NCBI RefSeq assembly: GCF_001456025.1
Contig: NZ_LMTZ01000129.1
Span: forward strand, 195,248 to 247,656
From: Mastigocoleus testarum BC008
GTDB taxonomy: Bacteria; Cyanobacteriota; Cyanobacteriia; Cyanobacteriales; Nostocaceae
Length of the DNA stretch: 52,409 nucleotides
Direction: 5' to 3'
Shown here: in pieces, positions 26,513 to 35,103 of the stretch
How positions within the stretch are numbered: position 1 is the first letter of the stretch
How the letters are laid out: each line of letters starts with the position of its first letter
Translations under genes and position numbers: made by a program
The notes under the pieces: model-generated
Database searches by the model: none
What the model was told of the DNA's origin: nothing
The model's input: only the letters and a program-made list of their open reading frames with translations

Positions 26513-26583
26513 TTATTTTTTGTCAATTAAAATTCCTACTCTTCTAGCATCTTCATGCTCAAATCATAGTAAGAGCCCGTTAT

Positions 26584-26718
26584 TTAGTGCTGTGAGAAAC
26601 TTGCTATTTTTGTAAAATACTTAATATCCAATGCTGCATCTTCATAACTGAGATTGGCACTAACCTGTAAACAGCAAACTTCCAGATATCGGCTCAGTTG
26701 ACTGCTAGAAGGTACTTC
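26584..26718 (-). pseudogene. Fragment of an ISKra4-like transposase
   Basis: A 44-codon frame, EVPSSSQLSRYLEVCCLQVS then ANLSYEDAALDIKYFTKIAS, resembles the central part of ISKra4/UPF0236-type transposases (pattern P-YLE-CCL-ASANLSYE-A--DI). It ends in TAA and has no start. The rest of the 385-bp gap (26513-26897) holds nothing else I can name. Confidence 0.4.
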
Positions 26719-26897
26719 CAATTAATTACCCCACTTATTTTTTTTGTTTTATTGGCAAATTCTCCCAGAATGCTCTTCAATCGTCGCTTCTTCTCGAATA
26801 TATTAATGGGTTACATTGTGTAAAATAGCACCGGACCCTACTTTATAGCTATTTTTTATGGCACAATGCCAGTTAACTTTTATATTCGTTGTAAATA

Positions 26898-28538
26898 GTG
26901 AGGTATATATTGGCTTCTCTGAACTCATCTAGGCTCATCAAAAATAAACAACGGAATATTCTTATAATTACGAGCTTAGCAGTTTTTACATTAATTGTTA
27001 TCAGTGAACTGCTAAAAGGTAATATGACAAACAATGAAATTGGAAAGTTACTATTGGCGAGGCAATATGTCGATCCGGGCTGGATTCCTGAGGACTTTTA
27101 TATTAATCAGCCCCAAAAATATCAAATTATATTTCAATCTATTTTTGGCAAGCTTTCCATGGCAACAGGATTTTTAGCAACCTCAATTATTGGTAGAATG
27201 ACATACTACCTTCTCTTTGCTTTGGGGGTAACTCTTTTAAGTGCTGAAATAGGTCTTAACTTTTATTCGCTATTACTTGCTACTATTTTATTCTTAAATA
27301 AACAAGGAATGATTGCTGGTGAGTGGATTATAGGAGAACTTGGTCCTAAAGGATTTTCTTATGCCTTTATTTCCATTGCATTGTGGCTAGTAATAAAGAA
27401 ATACTATATCCCAATGGCAATAATACTTGGGTTAGCTACATCATTCCATGTACTAGTTGGTGGTTATGCTACGATCTCGATAGCTTTATTTTTAGTACTC
27501 CAAATATTGTCACGACAGATTGAATGCCCTAGTCTTAGAAAAATTGGGGCTATATTTATTGTATATATTGTCTTTGGTTGCTTTTCCATTATCCCGATTT
27601 TCCAGCATTTCACTTCTTCATCAGTAGATTCAATTGACTCTCGTTTTACGGCATCCTATATATATGTTTTCCTACGTAATCCTCATCATCTTTATCCACT
27701 AGCCTGGTCAATAAAGATGTGGTTATGGTTGGTTTTTTATATTTCACTTGCTACATTAATATGCTTTTTAATTCATAAAAATAAATTTCCGTTCAATTCC
27801 AGTGACTTGTCGAGCCAACAAAAGTCTGCTTGTTCGCAGCTATCAAGATTTGCACTTGTGATGCTTATTCCTTTTGTTTTAGGACTTGTAATTTTTCCGA
27901 TTGATCGAGATGGAAAATTTCTTCAATATTACCCATTTCGATTTGGCGATGCCATGTTGCCTATGATAACTTGTTTGCTATTTTGTCGTGCTTTAGAATG
28001 CTCGTTCCCACACATAAGAGTCAGGAAAATTTTTCTTTCATTCTGTGCTGTTATTGTTGCAATGACTTATGTTCATGGGGGATTTATTTTCATCGGTCAG
28101 GCTTTTGCATTGCAGGGATTTCCATGGAATCATCCTGATGGAATTAGGTCAAATGGCAAAGCAATGTTTGCTTGGATTAAAGATAATACACCTAAGAATT
28201 CTGTAATTATCTCACCGCCAGCAAAATTTAATGAATTTACATGGTTGTCAGAGCGTGCAACGATTGCAAAGTTTAAGCATGTGCCCTCGGATGATGCCAC
28301 AATTCAGGTTTGGTATGAACGTCTAAATGATTTATCAGGTAATCCAAATAAATGGGAAAAAGTAGGCTTTGCCGTTAGGGAACAGCTTAATGATGGATAT
28401 GCAAACTTGACGACGAGACAAGTAGAGTCTCTGATGCTCAAATACAAAGCAAAATATTTCATGACAGCTAGCGATCATCAGTTAGACTTACCTATTGCTT
28501 ATCAGGATCAGGAATACATCATTTACTCGTCGGATTAA
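26898..28538 (+). CDS. Multi-pass membrane protein of the GT-C/DUF6798-like kind
   Basis: 546 aa; the frame begins with GTG at 26898, and a TTG four codons later is also possible. About eleven hydrophobic segments in residues 20-390, and a soluble C-terminal domain (390-546). Features such as DPGWIPEDFYIN, HVLVGGYATISI, YYPFRFGDAMLPMI and MFAWIKDNTPKNSVIISPP recall large integral-membrane glycosyltransferase-like proteins; the latter phrase is common in PMT/DUF6798 proteins that act on surface sugars. Function is not assignable. It stands alone. Confidence 0.65.
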   Translation: MRYILASLNSSRLIKNKQRNILIITSLAVFTLIVISELLKGNMTNNEIGKLLLARQYVDPGWIPEDFYINQPQKYQIIFQSIFGKLSMATGFLATSIIGRMTYYLLFALGVTLLSAEIGLNFYSLLLATILFLNKQGMIAGEWIIGELGPKGFSYAFISIALWLVIKKYYIPMAIILGLATSFHVLVGGYATISIALFLVLQILSRQIECPSLRKIGAIFIVYIVFGCFSIIPIFQHFTSSSVDSIDSRFTASYIYVFLRNPHHLYPLAWSIKMWLWLVFYISLATLICFLIHKNKFPFNSSDLSSQQKSACSQLSRFALVMLIPFVLGLVIFPIDRDGKFLQYYPFRFGDAMLPMITCLLFCRALECSFPHIRVRKIFLSFCAVIVAMTYVHGGFIFIGQAFALQGFPWNHPDGIRSNGKAMFAWIKDNTPKNSVIISPPAKFNEFTWLSERATIAKFKHVPSDDATIQVWYERLNDLSGNPNKWEKVGFAVREQLNDGYANLTTRQVESLMLKYKAKYFMTASDHQLDLPIAYQDQEYIIYSSD

Positions 28539-28550
28539 AAAGCGGGTCTG

Positions 28551-28660
28551 TAGTAGTCTTTTTCATTAATTATGACGGATTGGTTTGTCGTCAAAACCCC
28601 TGTAGATACGTTGCACGCAACGTCTCTACAATCCCTCATAATTAATATGGTGGAGTACTA
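28551..28660. mobile_element. MITE-like palindromic element, about 110 bp
   Basis: Outer inverted repeats TAGTA/TACTA and inner ATTAATTATGA/TCATAATTAAT (28565-28575, 28636-28646) surround a core at 28601-28630 (ACGTTGCACGCAACGT) of the same family as the 18.9-kb MITE. The rest of the 28539-28929 gap has no recognisable content. Confidence 0.7.
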
Positions 28661-28929
28661 GAAGTTATAATTTTTACAAAGTTTTGATTATTTTGTTTGC
28701 TTAATTTTCGCAGTAATTAAAATTGCCCGTGTCCCGACATTTTCTTGTGAATCTAATCGATCACATAGTGTATCAAAATTTATTTAAATATCTGGAATAA
28801 GCTATTATCAGTTCGTATTTATTTATATCGTAATCATGATTACTATCTTTGTAGAGGTGTGAAATTTCGCGTCTTTGCAGGTGTGACCTAACAATAATCC
28901 CGAGCTAAGCCCTTGAGCCAATAAATACA

Positions 28930-31900
28930 ATGCAGATTCTGGTAAGCTTAAAGTTTGGTGATGGCGACTTTCAGTCAGGATTTAGTGAAAATAAAAACAT
29001 ATTAAATCTAGTAAATACTGAAGGGGTATCTACAGAACTAGAAATCCAACTTCCCCCAGCACCAGAAATTCCAGTCCTATATCAAAAATGGCAAAATCAA
29101 TATCTCAGTTTGGTTAACCCCTTGAGAATGGGGTTTAAACGCAAACAAACTACTAATTTTTCTTGGTCTGAGTGCTATCAAGACTGTAAACAATCTGCTA
29201 GAAGTTTACAGACTCAATTGAATACTTGGCTTGGGAATATTAAGTCACAAATTGAACCTGTAGTCATATCAGATTCAGTTACATCAGATTCTAATTCCGA
29301 AGTTATATTTGTTATTAATACCGAACAGATTAAGTCTCAATCGACTAAGGATATTTTACATCGGTTACCTTGGCGGGAATGGGATTATTTCCCTGGAAAT
29401 TCTAGTTTAGAAGTCGCATTATATTTACATGAATCTCAATTGAAATTTAAACAAATTGAGAAAGTTAAACCGATTGATAATCAAGTATTTCGAAGAGTTA
29501 AAATTACTAGTATTTTTGGTGACAATCAAAATATAGATATCGAAACAGATCGAGAATTAATAGAAAAGTTGAAACAACGGGGAGCAGAATTAACTGTTCT
29601 TTCTCAACCAGAACGTCGAGATTTTATCAAATTATGGGATGAACCCTGTGACGTCTTGTTTTACAGTGGTCACAGTCAGACAGATCGTGAGAATCATGTC
29701 GGTTCCTTGAAAATTAATCCTGAGGACTGTTTAAATCCAGAGGAAATTAGAAATACTTTCCGTGAAGCTATTGCAAAGGGTTTAAGATTAGCAATTTTTA
29801 ATTCTTGCGATGGTTTGGGTTTAGCTGAACAGTTCGCAAATTTAGGTTTACCTTATATTATTGTTTGGCGAGAAGCCGTACCAGATAAAATTGCTCAAGA
29901 TTTTCTCAAGTATTTTTTAGGTTCTTTCTCTCAAGGAAAATCTTTGTTTGCTTCTGTGCGAGATGCAAGGGTTAAACTTCAAGAACTTACCAATAAGGAA
30001 GATTCTCAACAGCAAATACCAGGAGTTAACTGGTTACCAATTATTTGTCAAAATACTTTAGAAGTTGCTCCCAATTGGGAAGATTTAGGGGGACTAACAG
30101 GTAAACTTCCTAACTCTCCTTATAAGGGATTATCCGCATTTAAAGAAAAAGATGCAGAGATATTTTTTGGTAGAGATAGGTTTATTGCAGATTTAGTTGA
30201 CTCTGCAAACACTGAAGCATTAGTTCCTGTGGTGGGTGCTTCTGGAAGTGGAAAGTCTTCTTTGGTATTTGCTGGTTTAGTTCCCAGATTGCGAGAAGCT
30301 GGTAACGTACAAGTAGTATCTTTCCGTCCGGGGAAAAATCCTTTTGATGCTTTAGCAACCGCTTTGAGTTCCCATCTTCAAGATGTGATTAGTTCGCAAG
30401 AGGGAAAAGAAATAGAAGAAAGTAACCACAGATTAAAGGAATTAGAACTAGAAGTAGACTTAAAAGCTAACGAACAAGCTTTGTGTCAATTTATTGAAAA
30501 TATTATTTCAAATACGTGTAAGAATAACCCCTTATGGAAATGTAGAGACGTAGCATGCTACGTCTCCAGCAAAGATTCTCAGGTAATCCATAATTCCGAG
30601 CCAAATAAATCTGGCAAACAAATATCTCAACAGAACTTTTCTCAACCAAATATTATATTAATTGCCGATCAATTTGAAGAACTTTATACTTTAGCAACGG
30701 AAGAACAACGTCAACCTTTCTTAGATGCATTGCTTTATGCTGTAAAATTTGCCCCCAACTTTACCCTAGTTTTTACACTTCGGGCTGACTTTATGGGAAA
30801 AGTTCTGGATTATCAACCTATGGGAGAAGCTTTGCAAAAATATCGACCGATCTTACTCACTTCAATGAACCGGGAGGAATTAACCGCAGCAATCGAAAAA
30901 CCTGCGGAAAAAATGAAGGTGGAATTAGAAGAAGGTCTAACTGCAAAACTAATTGATGACCTGGGTAAACAACCGGGACGTTTACCCCTATTAGAATTTA
31001 CCCTGACGCAACTATGGCAAAAACCAAATAAATGGTATCTTACCCACCAAGCTTATGGAGAAATTGGCGGTTTAGAAAAAGCTTTAGCTAAATATGCAGA
31101 TTCAGTTTTGGATCTGTTGTCCGAAGCAGACAAAGCAAAAGCGGAACGAATATTTACTCAGTTAGTGCGTCCTGGGGAAGGTACAGAAGATACGAAACGT
31201 GTTGCAACTCGGGAAGAAATCAATCCGTATAATTGGAATTTAGTCAAACATTTAGCCGATGAACGTTTAGTAGTAACAGCTTGGAATGAAAGCGATCGCG
31301 TTGAAACAGTAGAAATTATTCATGAAGCTTTAATTCGAGAATGGAGTCAACTACAACAATGGATTGATAAAGACCGTAACTTCCGAACTTGGCAAGAATC
31401 TTTACGGGAAACGATGCGTCAATGGGAAAAAGCAAATAGAGATGATGGCGGATTATTACGAGGTTTATCCCTATTAGAAGCAGAAGAAAAGTTAGCTTCA
31501 CGCTCCAACGATCTAAGCCAAGGAGCAAAAGATTTTATTCAGGCAAGTATAGCATTACGCGATCGCGAAAAACAGGAACGCGATCGCAGACGAAAAATCA
31601 CAATTACTGGACTGAGCAGTTTTTCTCTAGTAGCCTTGATTTTAGCAGGCTTAGCTGGTTTGGGTTGGTGGAGTGCTGCTATTGGTGAAATCAATTCCTT
31701 AACCCAAGCTGCTGATGGTCTTTTAAGATTAAATAAACAAAAAGCAACTCAAACTAGTGTTAAAGCTGCAGTAAAAATGCAAAGTTTACCTTGGGTAGAT
31801 AGCAATACTCGCAGACAAGTAGAGTTGACACTATTGCATATTGTTCCTAATGTTGCAGCACCCAATACCTTGGGAGGACATGCAGCAGCAGTTAACGATG

Positions 31901-33729
31901 TTAGTTACAGCCCTAATGGCAAAATTATAGCTTCTGCAAGTACTGACAACACCATCATATTGTGGGATGCAAGTACTGGAAAACAACTCAAAATTCTTAC
32001 AGGACATACAAACTCAGTTCGGGGGGTTAGCTTCAGTCCAGATGGGAAAATCCTTGCTTCAGCGAGTTGGGACAAAACAGCAAAACTTTGGGATATCAAT
32101 ACCGGTAAACAAATAAAAACATTACAGGGACACGCAAATGAACTTCATGATGTTAGTTTTAGTCCAGATGGAAATATGCTCGCTTCTGCAAGTTGGGACA
32201 AAACCATAAAACTTTGGGATATCAATACCGGTAAAAAAATCCGTACCCTTGCTGGACACCAAGACTTAGTTCATGATGTCAGTTTTAGTCCAGACGGCAA
32301 AGTTCTTGTGTCTGCTAGTGTTGATGGTCTGATAAAATTATGGGATATCAGTACCGGTAAACAAATCAAAACCCTTGCTGGACATAAAGATGAAGTTTAC
32401 GGTGTGAGCTTTAGCCCAAATGGTAAGATATTAGCTTCTGCAAGTTGGGATCGAAGCATCAAACTTTGGAATATTAACACTGGTAAACCAATACAAACCT
32501 TCATTGGTCATAAAGACGGGGTTAGGGGGGTTAAGTTTAGTCCAGATGGTCAAATTTTAGCTTCGGCAAGTGCTGACAAAAGTGTTATGTTGTGGGACGT
32601 TAAAACCGGTAGAAAAATAAATACTTTTACAGGGCATATAGAATTTGTTAATAGAATTACTTTTAGCCCAGATAGCAAAATCCTTGCTTCAGCAAGTGAT
32701 GATAAAACCGTAAGACTATGGGATATTATTAACGGCAAAGAAATTCAAACTTTGTCTGGACATACAGAAGATGTTAAGGGAATCAGTTTTAGTCCAGATG
32801 GTAAGATTCTCGCCTCTGCTAGTAGCGATTTAAGAATTAAACTTTGGGATAGCAGCACCAAGCAAACAATTAATACCCTTACTGGTCATAAAGATTGGGT
32901 GATTGATGTTAGTTTTAGCCCCGACGGTGAAACCTTAGCTTCCTCCGGTAGCGATCGCACCGTAAAGTTATGGCAAACGAATACGGGTAAACTAATTAGA
33001 ACCCTTAGGGGACATCAAGACAGCGTTGATGGTGTCAGCTTTAGTAAGAATGGCAAACTCCTTGCTTCTGCAAGCGATGACAACACAGTAAAATTGTGGA
33101 ACCCCAATACAGGTAAATTAATAAAAACTCTTACTGGACATACAGCATCGGTTAGAAAAGTCAGCTTTAGTCCAGATAGTAAAATCCTTGCTTCTGGAAG
33201 TTGGGATAACACAATCAAACTATGGGATACCAGTACAGCTAAACTAATAAAAACCCTGGTCGGACATCAAAATTCAATTAGGGGGGTCAGCTTTAGTCCC
33301 AATGGTCAGATGCTCGCTTCAGCAAGTGGTGACAAAACAGTAAAACTTTGGAATGTCAACACCGGTAAAGAAATTGTAACCCTCAGGGGACATCAAAGAT
33401 GGGTTAGGGGTGTCAGCTTTAGCCCTGACAATAAAATGCTCGCCTCTGCCAGCCCTGACGGTACAGTCAAGATATGGGATATCAGCAGTGGTAAAGAAAT
33501 CAAAAGCATTACGGGACACAATAGCTGGGTTTATGATGTTAAATTCAGCCCTGTAGGTAAAATGCTTGCTTCTGCAAGTGGTGACAGATCTGTGAAACTA
33601 TGGAAGTGGGATTTTGATTATTTACTCCGGGAAGGATGCAACTTCATCCGTGAAGACTTTAGAATAAACCCCCCGGACAATAAAGAAGATAAGCATATGT
33701 GCAATGGGATTAATATTACGTCTGGCTAA
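28930..33729 (+). CDS. CHAT protease-like domain, STAND NTPase, TM segment and 14 WD40 repeats
   Basis: 1599 aa. Residues about 180-370 are a CHAT (caspase-HetF-TPR) domain with candidate catalytic His248 (YSGHSQ) and Cys293 (FNSCDG). From about 396 (SPYKGLSAFKEKDAEIFFGRD) is an nSTAND-type NTPase with Walker A GASGSGKSS (436-444) and LIADQFEELYTL. A membrane helix lies at about 888-915 (FSLVALILAGLAGLGWW). Residues 977-1570 are 14 WD40 repeats of 42 residues, enough for two seven-bladed propellers. This architecture suggests a ligand-sensing, self-assembling protease of the conflict/cell-death type, with the propellers as sensor. A 40-residue variable insert at about 530-570 contains MITE-derived sequence. 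Confidence 0.88.
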   Translation: MQILVSLKFGDGDFQSGFSENKNILNLVNTEGVSTELEIQLPPAPEIPVLYQKWQNQYLSLVNPLRMGFKRKQTTNFSWSECYQDCKQSARSLQTQLNTWLGNIKSQIEPVVISDSVTSDSNSEVIFVINTEQIKSQSTKDILHRLPWREWDYFPGNSSLEVALYLHESQLKFKQIEKVKPIDNQVFRRVKITSIFGDNQNIDIETDRELIEKLKQRGAELTVLSQPERRDFIKLWDEPCDVLFYSGHSQTDRENHVGSLKINPEDCLNPEEIRNTFREAIAKGLRLAIFNSCDGLGLAEQFANLGLPYIIVWREAVPDKIAQDFLKYFLGSFSQGKSLFASVRDARVKLQELTNKEDSQQQIPGVNWLPIICQNTLEVAPNWEDLGGLTGKLPNSPYKGLSAFKEKDAEIFFGRDRFIADLVDSANTEALVPVVGASGSGKSSLVFAGLVPRLREAGNVQVVSFRPGKNPFDALATALSSHLQDVISSQEGKEIEESNHRLKELELEVDLKANEQALCQFIENIISNTCKNNPLWKCRDVACYVSSKDSQVIHNSEPNKSGKQISQQNFSQPNIILIADQFEELYTLATEEQRQPFLDALLYAVKFAPNFTLVFTLRADFMGKVLDYQPMGEALQKYRPILLTSMNREELTAAIEKPAEKMKVELEEGLTAKLIDDLGKQPGRLPLLEFTLTQLWQKPNKWYLTHQAYGEIGGLEKALAKYADSVLDLLSEADKAKAERIFTQLVRPGEGTEDTKRVATREEINPYNWNLVKHLADERLVVTAWNESDRVETVEIIHEALIREWSQLQQWIDKDRNFRTWQESLRETMRQWEKANRDDGGLLRGLSLLEAEEKLASRSNDLSQGAKDFIQASIALRDREKQERDRRRKITITGLSSFSLVALILAGLAGLGWWSAAIGEINSLTQAADGLLRLNKQKATQTSVKAAVKMQSLPWVDSNTRRQVELTLLHIVPNVAAPNTLGGHAAAVNDVSYSPNGKIIASASTDNTIILWDASTGKQLKILTGHTNSVRGVSFSPDGKILASASWDKTAKLWDINTGKQIKTLQGHANELHDVSFSPDGNMLASASWDKTIKLWDINTGKKIRTLAGHQDLVHDVSFSPDGKVLVSASVDGLIKLWDISTGKQIKTLAGHKDEVYGVSFSPNGKILASASWDRSIKLWNINTGKPIQTFIGHKDGVRGVKFSPDGQILASASADKSVMLWDVKTGRKINTFTGHIEFVNRITFSPDSKILASASDDKTVRLWDIINGKEIQTLSGHTEDVKGISFSPDGKILASASSDLRIKLWDSSTKQTINTLTGHKDWVIDVSFSPDGETLASSGSDRTVKLWQTNTGKLIRTLRGHQDSVDGVSFSKNGKLLASASDDNTVKLWNPNTGKLIKTLTGHTASVRKVSFSPDSKILASGSWDNTIKLWDTSTAKLIKTLVGHQNSIRGVSFSPNGQMLASASGDKTVKLWNVNTGKEIVTLRGHQRWVRGVSFSPDNKMLASASPDGTVKIWDISSGKEIKSITGHNSWVYDVKFSPVGKMLASASGDRSVKLWKWDFDYLLREGCNFIREDFRINPPDNKEDKHMCNGINITSG
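30544..30565. repeat. MITE-family palindrome inside the CHAT-NTPase gene
   Basis: A 22-bp perfect palindrome with core ACGTAGCATGCTACGT is read in frame as part of WKCRDVACYVSSK. It matches the core of the palindromic elements at 4.26, 18.9 and 28.6 kb. Confidence 0.75.
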
Positions 33730-33754
33730 AAAGTTATCACATCTGTGGGAGCGA

Positions 33755-33809
33755 AGTAATAAGTAATAAGTAATAAGTAATAAGTAATAAGTAATAAGTA
33801 ATAAGTAAT
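33755..33809. repeat. Perfect heptamer array (GTAATAA)
   Basis: About seven to eight perfect GTAATAA units, 25 bp after the CHAT gene stop codon. The perfection suggests recent expansion. Together with the GC-rich repeat that follows it occupies a 612-bp gene-free gap (33730-34341). Confidence 0.9.
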
Positions 33810-33926
33810 GTTAGTGTTCACCGCAGGTGCATCTTGGACGCGTTTACAGCGAACAGGGGGGCGCGTAGAAGCGCGTAGGCGGCGTAACGGTGTAACGGTT
33901 TGGACGCGTATAAAGACGAATGTACG

Positions 33927-34016
33927 CGTCTGACGACGTTAGCGCAGCAAGAGGGATCCGTAAGGTGACGTAGTCATAGACTCTGCCGTAAGGCTTAACC
34001 GCAAGGTAGCGCAGCT
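33927..34016. repeat. GC-rich dispersed repeat, copy 2
   Basis: Matches 11956-12058 from CGTCTGACGACGT to GGTAGCGCAGCT, lacking an 18-bp middle part (GAGGCTTTGCCGTCGCC region). Confidence 0.8.
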
Positions 34017-34341
34017 AGAGGCTATAACTACGTTACCTTTGGATCTGCCGTCGCCATAAAAGCTCTAGGTATTGTGTACAGTAAAAGGGTTATTAGGTAA
34101 TAATCGCGGTCTTTTCAATAGGGTTATATAGTAACTAATTAAGCGGACTTGATATCAATCAGTGATTCTCAAGTAATATTAGTGTTTAAGAAAATAATAG
34201 GGAAAACAATTATAAACACAAAAAACTTTTTCAACAGCTAACAAACAACTGTTTAATGTTGTAAATATTACATCGTGTCAGTAGAATATTAAATTATCCA
34301 ACAAGACACACTGAATATAAAAATAAATTTCAATGCAAGAA

Positions 34342-34596
34342 TTATCCGCCACTGACAGGAGGAATTAAGACAACCTCATCTCCATCCTGCAGTAATGTAT
34401 CAGGCTCAACAAAATTAAAATTAACACCAAACCTCGTTACTTCACGCCATTTACTCAGTTCGGGATGTCCGGATATTAAGCGATCGCGCACATCCCCCAC
34501 TGGCGTATCTTTGGGAATCTCTAGCACCATTTCTGGTACTCCGTATGCTTCTTGGTAAGCAGCAAATAACTTAACGGTAACTTGGATTGCAGACAT
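34342..34596 (-). CDS. moaD: MoaD/ThiS-family sulfur carrier protein
   Basis: Start ATG at 34596 (MSAIQVTVKLFAAYQEAYG). 84 aa, ubiquitin-like fold. It ends in PPVSGG: the C-terminal Gly-Gly is adenylated and thiocarboxylated so that MoaD can donate sulfur to molybdopterin. 'VKLFA.Y.EA.G.PE..LEIP..TPVGDVRDRL' is typical of MoaD. Without moaE nearby, a role in another sulfur-transfer pathway (threonine synthase-linked ThiS-like proteins in cyanobacteria) is possible. The molybdate transporter is 9 kb away. Confidence 0.8.
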   Translation of the reverse strand: MSAIQVTVKLFAAYQEAYGVPEMVLEIPKDTPVGDVRDRLISGHPELSKWREVTRFGVNFNFVEPDTLLQDGDEVVLIPPVSGG

Positions 34597-35103
34597 TGGG
34601 AACAAAATAAATTATTTCAAGATTGTTTACTTATCTTTACAATTTAAAAAAATGATGCAAATTACCAAATCTAATATCAAATAGAGTGTCGCATTGATAT
34701 GAACAGTCTAATTGGTATATATCTGCTCAATAAATTGAAATCCTTGCTTTGCAACAATTGCAAGTCCTACTATTTTGTATTTGCTTGGAATATTACATAT
34801 AATTTTAATCAATAAAGAGTAAAAACATTATTGAGAACAGTGTGCACACACACTATATTTTTAGAATTTTTGATTTTTCTTTAATTGTGAGTAAATACTA
34901 TCTCAAATATTAAGAAAAATCAATAAAATCTTAATTTAGCACAAAAAATTATTTTCTAGGAAAATCTATTGTGCGAACTGTATTATTTGTAGCCCACGTA
35001 CTTAAAAGTGTAAATATCAATAATGTATTAAGTGTATGTACTTAATTAGTGATTCTACTAACAGTCAAAAATCTTATGATAGTGTTAGGCTAATATATGT
35101 CTT
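34597..35103. other. 507-bp AT-rich divergent spacer
   Basis: No coding frame. It separates the divergent moaD and kinase genes and should contain both promoters. TTAGTGATTC and a run of near-identical GTACTTAA... elements at about 35000-35045 (GTACTTAAAAGTG, GTACTTAATTAGTG) form an imperfect direct repeat. Confidence 0.4.

Noticed and set aside
31316..33519. Several open frames antisense to the WD40 repeats
   Set aside because: They mirror the periodic WD40 codons and repeat one another; shadows of the real gene.
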